Below are positions 48,261 through 56,272 of a stretch of DNA of 64,000 nt, one piece after another. The stretch's first letter is position 1. Every line of letters begins with the position of its first letter. The stretch covers positions 62,001 to 126,000 of the forward strand of contig NZ_PPEK01000002.1 of the NCBI RefSeq assembly GCF_002899715.1, in the 5' to 3' direction. The notes below the pieces were generated by a model. That model searched no databases, was not told where the DNA came from, and worked only from the letters and a program-made list of their open reading frames with translations. This DNA is from Enteroscipio rubneri (GTDB taxonomy: Bacteria; Actinomycetota; Coriobacteriia; Coriobacteriales; Eggerthellaceae). The position numbers and the translations under genes are program-made.

Positions 48261-50321
48261 CTAGTTTGCCTCGGGGTAATGCAGCTTGGCGTCCAGGGGA
48301 TTCTGCGGCACGGGATAGCGGGCGAGGTAGTCTGCGTTCACGTCGCCCGTCCAACGTTCGGGCAGATCGACCTTGCCCCATGAAATGCTGCCGTCTTCGC
48401 CTTTCGTCATGGTGAGGAAGTACAGGTACTTGTCGTCGCGCGACGGATAATCTTTGCGGTAATGGTGTCCGCGTGATTCTTTGCGCTCGAGTTTCGCGCG
48501 CACTTTCAGCTCCATGGCGAGCAGAAGGTGCTCGGCTTCGTGAGCCTGCCGCAGCGCGTGTCCAGACTGGGCGTAAATCTTGTCTTTAACGAGGTCGCGC
48601 AACGTGGTGATGTTCGTCAGCGCCGCGTTGAGGGTCTCTTCGGTCGCACCTCCCCAGTTCATCCATCCCGGAGCCATGATAGAGTGCAGCACTTCCTTGA
48701 TCCATTCGGGATGGTAGCCGCGCTCCAATGTGGTGGGCTGCAGTGCCTTTTCCTTGAGCTGATCCACCGCGGCTTGCGGAAGCGTCACGTCGCCGACGCC
48801 GTCGGCGTACTGGGCGGCGTAGGTTCCGGCATGGAAGCCCTGCACGCTCATGAAGCTGGAAGTGGAGCCGCGCTGGGCTCCGTAGCAGGGCCCTCCGACG
48901 TAGCAACCGTTGGTGCCGTCGCCGGCGGCATAGAGGCCGGGCAGGCCGGTCGCGCAGGTGAGGTCGTCCACGCCACACCAGATGCCCGCCGCCGTGTGCA
49001 CGCTCATGCCGACGGCGGCTCCGTAGACGTGCCCCTTCGGCAGGGGGCTGGTCATCTTGCCTTTGCGCGGATCGCTCTCGTTGCCGTTGGTGCTGGCGAC
49101 CGATGCCGCCGCCCCGCTCTCTTCGCCGTCCATGAGCGTGATGTCGTTGTATTCCAGGTTGAAGCCGTTCGCGAATTCGGTGTAGCGCTCGTTCACCTTC
49201 TTCTGCTTGCTCATCGATTCCGCGCTCACGGTGCCGCCGGTCGGCCAGACGGGCTCGAGGTAGGGGTAGGCGTTGTTGGTGAGGGAGTTCGAAGGCGCGT
49301 AGCTCGTGGTCATGTGGAAATCCTCGAACTCCAGACCCGTGATGGGCAGGCCGTGGTTGTAGCCGATCCACACGCCATCGTAGGTGTCGGAGCCTATCGG
49401 ATAGCCCATGGGCTTGATCACGCCGTTGCCCGTGGCCAGAACGACCGCCTTCGCGGCGATGGAGACGAACGTCTCGCTTTGGTAGTGCAGGCCCACGGCG
49501 CCCATGCAGACTCCGTTCTCCTCCACGATGTCGGTGATCATGATGTGATCGAGGGTGGTCACCCCGTTGTCGTCGAGGACCTGGCAGAACACGCGGCGAC
49601 GGTCGGGAACGGAATTCTTGTAGCCCTTGAGGTCGTCGTGGTAGATGTTACCGTCAACCCAGAATTCGGTGTCGGCGGCGCGGTCGTAGGATTGGATCCA
49701 ACCCCATTGCTGCAGGCGTTCGAACGCCTCCTTCGACTCCGCGCACCACGCATCCTCCCAATTCAGATTCGCAAAGCAATCGCAGCTGTTGCGCATGTAG
49801 TGATCCCAGGTATCCATATCGGCGTCCAGCTCGGGATCGTAATAGGCCGTGCAGCTGGGCCATGCGGAAAGCCCGCAATAGCCGGGAGTGCCTTTTTCGG
49901 CGAGGATGACACTCTTGCCCGCTGAAGCCGCGGCGTAGGCGGCATTCAGGCCGGTGAGGCCTCCGCCTACCACGAGTACGTCGCAGGTGTATTCGGTGGT
50001 GGGTGGAGCCTCGACGGCGGGTGTCGGGTACTCGCCTCGTCGCGGCAGGTAGGTGATATCGGCGGTGGTGTCGGGAACAAGCCCATCGGCGCTTGCGGTC
50101 ATACGGGTATCGCCGGCGAATGTTCCCGGTCCATCGGAGTCGGCGCCGTCCGCCTCGGAGCTTTTCTGCGGAGCGCATCCGGCCAGGCCGAGCGTTCCCA
50201 TCGCTCCGATCGCACCCGCTGCCACGGTCGCATTGCGGATAAACGCCCTCCTTGAGACGCCTGAGCCGCCCGGCACGCCTGAGCCGCCCGGCGTTTCTAG
50301 TGGTTGAACGGTTTTCTTCAT
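48261..50321 (-). CDS. Tat-exported lipoprotein FAD-dependent reductase (fumarate-reductase superfamily)
   Basis: The 686-residue flavoprotein begins with a Tat signal, GVSRRAFIRNATVAAG, ending in a lipobox (LAGC at about 50), so it should be a surface lipoprotein. FAD-binding VLVVGGGLTGLNAAYAA is at about 113-130, and ATGNGVIKPMGYP follows. The C-terminus ESRGHHYRKDYPSRDDK (about 630) resembles SdhA/AprA-type enzymes. Such enzymes reduce organic or sulfur acceptors; the substrate is unknown. AAAGGG lies five bases before the ATG. An 18-bp tandem repeat precedes the twin Arg. The small ferredoxin is its probable partner. Confidence 0.9.
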   Translation of the reverse strand: MKKTVQPLETPGGSGVPGGSGVSRRAFIRNATVAAGAIGAMGTLGLAGCAPQKSSEADGADSDGPGTFAGDTRMTASADGLVPDTTADITYLPRRGEYPTPAVEAPPTTEYTCDVLVVGGGLTGLNAAYAAASAGKSVILAEKGTPGYCGLSAWPSCTAYYDPELDADMDTWDHYMRNSCDCFANLNWEDAWCAESKEAFERLQQWGWIQSYDRAADTEFWVDGNIYHDDLKGYKNSVPDRRRVFCQVLDDNGVTTLDHIMITDIVEENGVCMGAVGLHYQSETFVSIAAKAVVLATGNGVIKPMGYPIGSDTYDGVWIGYNHGLPITGLEFEDFHMTTSYAPSNSLTNNAYPYLEPVWPTGGTVSAESMSKQKKVNERYTEFANGFNLEYNDITLMDGEESGAAASVASTNGNESDPRKGKMTSPLPKGHVYGAAVGMSVHTAAGIWCGVDDLTCATGLPGLYAAGDGTNGCYVGGPCYGAQRGSTSSFMSVQGFHAGTYAAQYADGVGDVTLPQAAVDQLKEKALQPTTLERGYHPEWIKEVLHSIMAPGWMNWGGATEETLNAALTNITTLRDLVKDKIYAQSGHALRQAHEAEHLLLAMELKVRAKLERKESRGHHYRKDYPSRDDKYLYFLTMTKGEDGSISWGKVDLPERWTGDVNADYLARYPVPQNPLDAKLHYPEAN
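50257..50292. repeat. 18-base tandem repeat in the reductase signal region
   Basis: Two perfect, directly adjacent 18-base units (50257-50274 and 50275-50292, each ACGCCTGAGCCGCCCGGC) encode a doubled PGGSGV before the twin arginines. The repeat is in frame and changes only the length of the signal's N-region. Confidence 0.85.
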
Positions 50322-50412
50322 AGTGATCCCTTTCGTTTCTCGACTTTCCGCTGCGTTGGAGCGCGAACCCCCTCGCCGCAGTGCAACCATAGGAAAAGCG
50401 GCTCAAGCGGGG

Positions 50413-50431
50413 AATATACGTTTCGTATATT
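50413..50431. promoter_or_regulatory. Palindromic operator candidate upstream of the flavin reductase
   Basis: AATATACGTTTCGTATATT is a perfect palindrome with eight-base arms. On the minus strand its outer half is TATATT, a -10-like hexamer about 92 bases before the reductase ATG. A bound dimeric regulator there would block or adjust transcription. Confidence 0.55.
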
Positions 50432-50603
50432 TCGCGATCCTATACAAAGCGGATGGCGTCGAAGCGCTTCTTTCTGCCGAGGCGTGCGTGCGGCGGACTC
50501 CTCGCTGCTGTGCGTGTAGCAAGGAAGCGGCTTGTCCGGCGAAAGGCCGCGATTGCGGCGAAGCCCGCGGGCCGAGAAAAGGAGGCAATGATCCCCGATC
50601 GCG

Positions 50604-50619
50604 TGTTTCACGTGAAACA
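50604..50619. other. parS chromosome-partition site
   Basis: TGTTTCACGTGAAACA is identical to the standard 16-bp parS consensus (TGTTNCACGTGAAACA) bound by ParB/Spo0J. It is intergenic. Only one such site is seen in the window. Confidence 0.9.
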
Positions 50620-50663
50620 TTTGTTTGCCGAATGAGGAGCCACAAGGCGACGCGTCGAGGGTT

Positions 50664-50672
50664 TGCTATACT
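50664..50672 (+). promoter_or_regulatory. Extended -10 of a leaderless uvrC transcript
   Basis: TGC followed by TATACT ends seven bases before the uvrC ATG, as for priA. There is no ribosome binding site, so leaderless translation is probable. Confidence 0.5.
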
Positions 50673-50679
50673 GGCGGCT

Positions 50680-53106
50680 ATGGACGATCTGCATGAGAGC
50701 GCCTGTGAAGGCGAGTCGATAGAAGAGGGACACGGCGGCGGCATCCTGGGAGGCGGCGGCTTCGTGAGCGATGGCGGAGGCGGCGTGGAGCGCCTCTTCT
50801 CGGATGTCGTAGCGAGCGTTCCCGACGGCAGCATCGAAGCCTCCGATGCGGGCGGCTTCGAGCGCTGGGACGCCGACGAACCAGCCGATGCCGAGGCCGC
50901 CGAGCGCCTCGAGCGCGAGGGCCGCCGCCGGCCCGCGCTCAACCGCGCCGTGCGCGAGCGCGGGGATGGCTCCGCCGACGATGCGCTCGCCGCCAAGCTC
51001 GAGCGCATCAAGCAGGAGCTGAACGCCGTGCCCACGCTGCCGGGCGTGTACCTGTGGAAGGACAAGTCCGGCCAGGTCATCTACGTGGGCAAGGCGAAAC
51101 AGCTGCGCGCTCGCATGCGCCAGTACGTGAACTACCAGGACGAGCGCGCGAAGATCCCGCTTCTGGTCGACCAGATCGACAGCTTCGACTACCTCGTGGT
51201 GGAGAACGAGCACGAGTCGCTCGTGCTGGAGAAGAACCTCATCAACCAGCATGCCCCGTTCTTCAACGCCGACTTCAAGGACGACAAGTCCTACCCCTTC
51301 ATCGCGCTCACGAAGGGCGACGTCTTTCCCGCCATCAAGTACACGCGCGAGAAGCACCGCCCCGACACCAAGTACTTCGGCCCCTACACCGACAGCCGCG
51401 CCGCCCGCGACATGGTGGACATCGCCCGCCGCGTCGTGCCGCTGTGCGCCACGTCGTGCGCCGATTGGCGCGGACTCAAGCGCCGCCTCGACAAAGACCC
51501 GCTCGCCCTGCTCGACCGCGACGCGCGCCCGTGCTTCGACGCGCACGTGGGCCTCGGCCCCGGCGCGTGCTGCGGCGGCATCACGCCCGAGGAGTATCGG
51601 GTCAACGTCAAGCGCATCGAGCGCTTCCTGTCGGGTCAGCACCGCGAGTTCGTCGACGAGCTGACCGAGGAGATGCAGACCGCCGCCGCCGAGCTCGACT
51701 TCGAGCGCGCGGCGCGCATCAAGGCCCGCATCGACACGATCAACAGCCTCACCGACAGGCAGCACGCGGTGTCCACGCGCAACCTCGACGCCGACGTCGT
51801 GGGCCTGTTCCGCGAGGAGACGGTGGCGGGCGTGCACGTGTTCATGGTGCGCGAGGGACGCATCATCAACTCCAACGAGTTCGTGCTGAACCGCGGCAAG
51901 GACGTGCCCGACCAGGACCTGCTGCACATGTTCCTCCTGCGCTACTACGACGCCACCACCTCCATCCCGCATGAGGTCATCCTGCGCGATGAGCCCGAGG
52001 ATAATGACGCCATGGAGGCATGGCTCACGGAGAAGCTGGCCAGCCCCCATGGCGCCAAGGTGCGCATCTGCGCTCCGCAGAAGGGCGAGAAGGCCGAGCT
52101 CGTTGGCATGGCCGAGACGAACGCGAAGCACACGCTCATGCGCTACAAGGTGCGCACGAACTACGACGACAAGCGCATCAACAACGCGCTTCTGCAGCTG
52201 GAGAGCGCGCTCGCCCTCGACGAGCCGCCCATGCGCATCGAGTGCTTCGACATCTCCACCATCCACGGCTCCTACACGGTGGCCTCGATGGTGGTGTTCA
52301 CGAACGGCAAGCCCGACAAGAATCAGTACCGCCGCTTCAAGATCAAGACGCCGCTCGACGAGGCGAACGACTTCCTGTCCATGCAGGAGGTCATGAGCCG
52401 CCGCTACGCGCCCGAGCGCATGGCCGACGAGCGCTTCGGCAGCAAGCCCGACCTCATCATCCTCGACGGCGGCAAGCCGCAGCTGTCGGCGGCGCTCGAG
52501 ATGTTCGAGCAGATGGGCATCGACGACATAGCGCTGTGCGGTTTGGCCAAGCGCGACGAGGAGCTGTTCGTGCCGTGGCAGGACACGGGCCCCGTCGTGC
52601 TGCCCAGCGGCTCGGCGTCGCTCTACCTCGTGAAGCAGGTGCGCGACGAGGCGCACCGTTTCGCCATCACGTTCCACCGCGAGCTGCGCGGTAAGGGCAT
52701 GACGGCCTCCATCCTCGACGACGTGACGGGTTTGGGCCCGGTGCGCAAGAAGGCGCTGCTTAAGCACTTCAAGTCCTTCAGGAACCTGAAAGGCGCCACG
52801 CTCGAGGAGATCAAGGAGGCGCGCGTCGTGCCGAACGAGGTGGCCGAGGAGCTCTACCGCGTGCTGCAGCAGTATAATAACGAGCGGAAGGACGAGCGCG
52901 TCGTGGGAGGCGAGGTCGACGAGGTCGTCCGCGCGCCCGCCATCGATGCGACTGACGGCCTGGACGCTGCCGATGCGCTCGACGAGCGTGCGGCCGCCTG
53001 CCCGCCCGCAGGCGAGGGCCCGGCCGGCACCTGGTCGCCTGTCGTGGACGAGGCGGTACGGGTTGCCGTGCAGGGTCGCAGCGAGCAAGAAGACATGGAA
53101 GGATGA
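50680..53106 (+). CDS. uvrC: Excinuclease ABC subunit C with long N-terminal extension
   Basis: UvrC makes both cuts in nucleotide excision repair. The 808-residue protein has the GIY-YIG domain near residue 115 (LPGVYLWKDKSGQVIYVGKA) and LTEEMQTAAAELDFERAARI (UVR motif, about 325). The RNase H-like half has IECFDISTIHGSYTVASMV (about 520) and LIILDGGKPQLSAAL, and a helix-hairpin-helix end has LDDVTGLGPVRKKALLKHF. The first 105 residues are Gly-, Asp- and Glu-rich with no match. The start is supported by the -10 element; no internal Met is found before the GIY domain. It is four bases from rapZ. Confidence 0.94.
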   Translation: MDDLHESACEGESIEEGHGGGILGGGGFVSDGGGGVERLFSDVVASVPDGSIEASDAGGFERWDADEPADAEAAERLEREGRRRPALNRAVRERGDGSADDALAAKLERIKQELNAVPTLPGVYLWKDKSGQVIYVGKAKQLRARMRQYVNYQDERAKIPLLVDQIDSFDYLVVENEHESLVLEKNLINQHAPFFNADFKDDKSYPFIALTKGDVFPAIKYTREKHRPDTKYFGPYTDSRAARDMVDIARRVVPLCATSCADWRGLKRRLDKDPLALLDRDARPCFDAHVGLGPGACCGGITPEEYRVNVKRIERFLSGQHREFVDELTEEMQTAAAELDFERAARIKARIDTINSLTDRQHAVSTRNLDADVVGLFREETVAGVHVFMVREGRIINSNEFVLNRGKDVPDQDLLHMFLLRYYDATTSIPHEVILRDEPEDNDAMEAWLTEKLASPHGAKVRICAPQKGEKAELVGMAETNAKHTLMRYKVRTNYDDKRINNALLQLESALALDEPPMRIECFDISTIHGSYTVASMVVFTNGKPDKNQYRRFKIKTPLDEANDFLSMQEVMSRRYAPERMADERFGSKPDLIILDGGKPQLSAALEMFEQMGIDDIALCGLAKRDEELFVPWQDTGPVVLPSGSASLYLVKQVRDEAHRFAITFHRELRGKGMTASILDDVTGLGPVRKKALLKHFKSFRNLKGATLEEIKEARVVPNEVAEELYRVLQQYNNERKDERVVGGEVDEVVRAPAIDATDGLDAADALDERAAACPPAGEGPAGTWSPVVDEAVRVAVQGRSEQEDMEG

Positions 53107-53110
53107 CGGT

Positions 53111-54139
53111 ATGGCTGATGTGAATGCCGGATTGGCGGACATGCCCGAGTTGGTTGTAGTGAGCGGCATGAGCGGAGCGGGGCGCACCGAGGCCATGCAC
53201 GCTTTTGAGGATCTAGGTTACTTCTGCGTCGACAATCTGCCCTCGAGTCTTATCGGCAACTTGCTTGAACTCACCGGAATGCCGGGCCAGCCTGATGCAA
53301 AGCGCCGTCTGGCCGTCGTGTGCGATGCTCGCAATCGCGATTTCTTTACAAACTTGAACAGCGAGCTGAAGAAGCTCAAAGCGCTCGGCATCTATTATAG
53401 GGTGCTCTTCCTCGATGCTGACGACGAGAAGTTGGTTGCGCGCTACAAGTCGAGCCGCCGCCGACACCCGCTTTGCACGGACGGCTCCTCCATCGCGCAG
53501 GGTATCGAGCGCGAGCGCGACTTGCTGTTCGAGTTGCGCGAGAGCGCCCATCACGTGGTAGACACCACCGACATGCTCCCTGCGCAGCTCCGCGCGACCA
53601 TTCGGGCTCTGTTCGCACCCGGTTCCGAGCAGCAGGGACTGTCGGTGACCGTCTACTCGTTCGGGTTCAAGCATGGTGCGCCGCTCGACGCCGACCTCGT
53701 CATGGACGTTCGCTTTCTGCCGAATCCCTACTACGAGCCGCAGCTGCGTGGCCTCACGGGCCTCGATAAGCCGGTTCGCGATTTCGTGCTGTACCGTCCC
53801 GAGACCGAAGAGTTCGAAGCGCGCTGGCGGGCGCTGCTCGACTGCGTCATGCCCGGCTACGTTGCCGAGGGCAAGCAGCAGCTCGCCATCGCTGTGGGAT
53901 GCACCGGTGGGCAGCACCGCTCTGTTGCGCTCGCGGAGTCTACAGGCGACTACCTGAAGACGAAGGGCTACCGCGTGAGCATCGCGCATCGCGACCTGGC
54001 GCTTGCCGAGGGCGCCGACGGGCGCCTTATCGCCGATCCGCGAGCAGCGGCGCCTGGCTCGTTCGAGGATCCGTGCTCCACGGGGCCGGCCTCGGACGAT
54101 TCTGCGAGTCGCGTGCTCTCGCCGGATTCGAAGGCATAG
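53111..54139 (+). CDS. rapZ: RapZ/YvcJ nucleotide-binding adapter protein
   Basis: A 342-residue P-loop protein of the RapZ family, linked in some bacteria to GlmY/GlmZ or cell-wall precursor control. The Walker A motif is SGMSGAGRTEAM (18-29), with an unusual Arg where Lys is usual. Conserved segments follow: GYFCVDNLPSSL, RVLFLDADDEKLVARY, RRRHPL, YSFGFKHGAPLDADLVMDVR and GCTGGQHRSVALAE (about 258-271). GGAAGG precedes the ATG. It lies four bases after uvrC and one base before yvcK. Confidence 0.94.
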   Translation: MADVNAGLADMPELVVVSGMSGAGRTEAMHAFEDLGYFCVDNLPSSLIGNLLELTGMPGQPDAKRRLAVVCDARNRDFFTNLNSELKKLKALGIYYRVLFLDADDEKLVARYKSSRRRHPLCTDGSSIAQGIERERDLLFELRESAHHVVDTTDMLPAQLRATIRALFAPGSEQQGLSVTVYSFGFKHGAPLDADLVMDVRFLPNPYYEPQLRGLTGLDKPVRDFVLYRPETEEFEARWRALLDCVMPGYVAEGKQQLAIAVGCTGGQHRSVALAESTGDYLKTKGYRVSIAHRDLALAEGADGRLIADPRAAAPGSFEDPCSTGPASDDSASRVLSPDSKA

Positions 54140-54140
54140 G

Positions 54141-55274
54141 ATGTCGACGATGGAAATGCCTGCATTCAGTCACGATCCTTCAGCTACCGCTGCGTTCGCG
54201 GCGCTCGAATCCGAGCGTTCGGTCGTCGTGCCTGGCGAGCGCCTCCGTGCTGTCGTCATAGGTGGAGGCACGGGCGCTCCGGTATCCATCAGGACGCTTT
54301 TGTCCATGGGATTGGAGACGAACGCCGTCGTGGCGATGGCCGACGATGGAGGCTCCACCGGCATCCTGCGCGAGGAGGCCGATGTGACGCCGCCGGGCGA
54401 CGTGCGCAAATGTATCGCCGCCATGGCCTCCGATGCGAGCGATCCGCTCACGCGCGCATTCAAGTACCGATTCTCCTTCGCACGCAACCATACGCTCGGC
54501 AATCTCATGCTCTCGGCGCTCGAGGATGCGGCAGGATCGTTCCCCGAAGCCGTCGCCATCTGCGAGCGGCTGCTGAACGCGCGCGGGCACGTGTACCCCT
54601 CCACGCTCGATCGGGTGACCCTTGTCGCGCGAACGCGCGACGGCCGCTACATCGAGGGCCAGGCGGTCGCGTGCCATTCCCGCACGGCGCTTGATCAAGT
54701 GGCGCTCAGCGCTGCCGATCGCATCGTTCCCTATGCGCCGGCTCTCACAGCCATCCGCGAGGCCGACCTCATCGTGTTGGGTCCGGGATCGCTCTTCACA
54801 TCCATCATCCCGAACCTCCTGGTACCTGGCGTCGTCGATGCCATTCGCGCTTCGAAAGGCGCTACCTTGTTCGTGTGCTCGCTCGCCGATATGCAAGGCG
54901 AGACGTGGGGTCTGACGGCACGCGAGCATGTCGAGGCTCTTATGGATCACGGGATGCAGGGGCTCGTGGACTACATGCTGGTTCATACTGTCGTACCCCT
55001 CCGGCCCGATAGCCCGGCGACGGGTCTGTTCAGCGCTGTCACGGGCGCAGAACCAGAGCATGCCTCGACATCTGGGATGGACGATGCGGTGCTGTCCGGG
55101 CGCATTCGCCCTGTACGCGTGAGCTATCATGACGTGCAGGCCATTCAGGCGCAGGGACCGGTCGTTATTGCTCGCAACCTGGTGGATCCGATCCGTCCGA
55201 CGTGGCACGACCCGAAGGCTCTGCGCGACGCGTTCTCGGGGGTGTTGAAGCTATGTCGTTCACGTCGGAGGTAA
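54141..55274 (+). CDS. yvcK: YvcK/CofD-like gluconeogenesis factor
   Basis: A 377-residue protein of the YvcK family, required for growth on gluconeogenic carbon and for cell-wall assembly in Bacillus. Motifs are AVVIGGGTGAPVSIRTLL (38-55), VVAMADDGGSTGILREE (about 64-80), PPGDVRKCIAAMA (about 85-97), NHTLGNLMLSALEDA and LGPGSLFTSIIPNLLV (about 211-226). The first 30 residues are poorly conserved. It overlaps whiA by 22 bases and follows rapZ by one base. ATG at 54153 and 54141 are both possible; 54141 has AGG nearby. Confidence 0.93.
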   Translation: MSTMEMPAFSHDPSATAAFAALESERSVVVPGERLRAVVIGGGTGAPVSIRTLLSMGLETNAVVAMADDGGSTGILREEADVTPPGDVRKCIAAMASDASDPLTRAFKYRFSFARNHTLGNLMLSALEDAAGSFPEAVAICERLLNARGHVYPSTLDRVTLVARTRDGRYIEGQAVACHSRTALDQVALSAADRIVPYAPALTAIREADLIVLGPGSLFTSIIPNLLVPGVVDAIRASKGATLFVCSLADMQGETWGLTAREHVEALMDHGMQGLVDYMLVHTVVPLRPDSPATGLFSAVTGAEPEHASTSGMDDAVLSGRIRPVRVSYHDVQAIQAQGPVVIARNLVDPIRPTWHDPKALRDAFSGVLKLCRSRRR

Positions 55275-56185
55275 AAGACGAGCTCGCACGCGTTCCCCCG
55301 GCGTGCACGCATTGCGAGAAAGCGGCGCTTGCCGCACTCGTGCGCATCGAGGGGACACTGTTCCTCAGCGGGCAGGGAGCCTATCGGCTTGAGGTGGCCA
55401 CCGACGCTCCCGGCGTCGCACGTCTGATTATCAGACTCCTTCACGAACTCTACCATGTTAAGACCCATCTCACCGTGCGTCGCAGCGTGCTGCACAAGAC
55501 CCCGAACTACTTGATCGAGGTGCCGTCGCAGCTGCATCTGGCCGAGTCCCTCGCGGATATGGGAGTGCTTGCCGACGACGGCGGACTCGAGATGGGGGTC
55601 AAGCCTGACCTTGTCGAGAAGCAGTGCTGCTCGGCCGCCTACCTACGCGGTGCGTTTCTAGGCGGCGGGTTCGTCGCCGATCCGCGCGGCGATTTCCACT
55701 TCGAGATCACGGTCGAAAACGAGGCTTTAGCCGAAGGCATCGTGGAGCTGCTCGACCAGAAGGGCATCAAGGCGCGCATCATGCAAAGGCGCAGTTCCTA
55801 CATGGTCTACCTCAAAAGCGGCAGCGCCATTCTGGAGTTCCTTGCCTTTACGGGCGCACATCAGAGCGCGCTCGCTATGGAAAACGCACGCGTTATCAAA
55901 AGCGTCCGCAACGATGTGAACCGCATGACGAATGCCGAAGTGGCGAATCAGGCAAAGGCCGCGAGTGCGTCGGTGGATCAGCTGTTCGCCATACGCGTCG
56001 TGCTCGAGGCTCACGGTATGGAGAACCTGCCGCCCGCCTTGCAGGAGTTCATCAGGTTGCGGGTGACGTACCCCGATGCCACGATCAAAGAGCTTGGTGA
56101 ACGCGCAAACCCGCCGCTGTCGAAATCGGCGGTCTACCATCGCGTGCGCCGCATCGAGCAGATGGCGAAGGAGGCGCGAGGGTAG
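55253..56185 (+). CDS. whiA: WhiA DNA-binding regulator
   Basis: WhiA controls cell division and differentiation genes in Actinobacteria and supports growth in other Gram-positives. The 310-residue protein starts MSFTSEVKDELARVPP and has an LAGLIDADG homing-endonuclease-like core (about 90-200; AAYLRGAFLGGGFVADPRG). A C-terminal helix-turn-helix follows (LRVTYPDATIKELGERANPP and LSKSAVYHRVRRIEQMAKE, about 270-305). It overlaps yvcK by 22 bases, completing the conserved rapZ-yvcK-whiA cluster. Confidence 0.95.
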   Translation: MSFTSEVKDELARVPPACTHCEKAALAALVRIEGTLFLSGQGAYRLEVATDAPGVARLIIRLLHELYHVKTHLTVRRSVLHKTPNYLIEVPSQLHLAESLADMGVLADDGGLEMGVKPDLVEKQCCSAAYLRGAFLGGGFVADPRGDFHFEITVENEALAEGIVELLDQKGIKARIMQRRSSYMVYLKSGSAILEFLAFTGAHQSALAMENARVIKSVRNDVNRMTNAEVANQAKAASASVDQLFAIRVVLEAHGMENLPPALQEFIRLRVTYPDATIKELGERANPPLSKSAVYHRVRRIEQMAKEARG

Positions 56186-56235
56186 GGCGCTCTTCGGGAT
56201 ACCGACGGACTTGATGCGGCGAGGCGGCGCACGCG

Positions 56236-56259
56236 CGGGCTCGCCGTACGCCGAGCCCG
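56236..56259. terminator. Hairpin between whiA and the LysR gene
   Basis: CGGGCTCG pairs perfectly with CGAGCCCG across an eight-base loop, between two convergent genes. There is no U-run, so it is a weak terminator at best. Confidence 0.45.
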
Positions 56260-56272
56260 CCGGTCCCGCAGC

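Larger units (their letters stand above)
50322..50679. other. Divergent control region between reductase and uvrC
   Basis: No credible gene was seen in this 358-base gap. It carries a palindromic operator (50413-50431), a parS site (50604-50619) and the uvrC -10 element. Confidence 0.6.

Noticed and set aside
50318-50635. Short ORFs ending or starting with VKH/MFHVKH around the parS site
   Set aside because: The peptide FHVKH is simply the translation of the parS palindrome, a common false gene.
50608-53196. An 862-codon minus-strand frame over uvrC
   Set aside because: It is the antisense shadow of uvrC with a repetitive Leu/Val/His composition.
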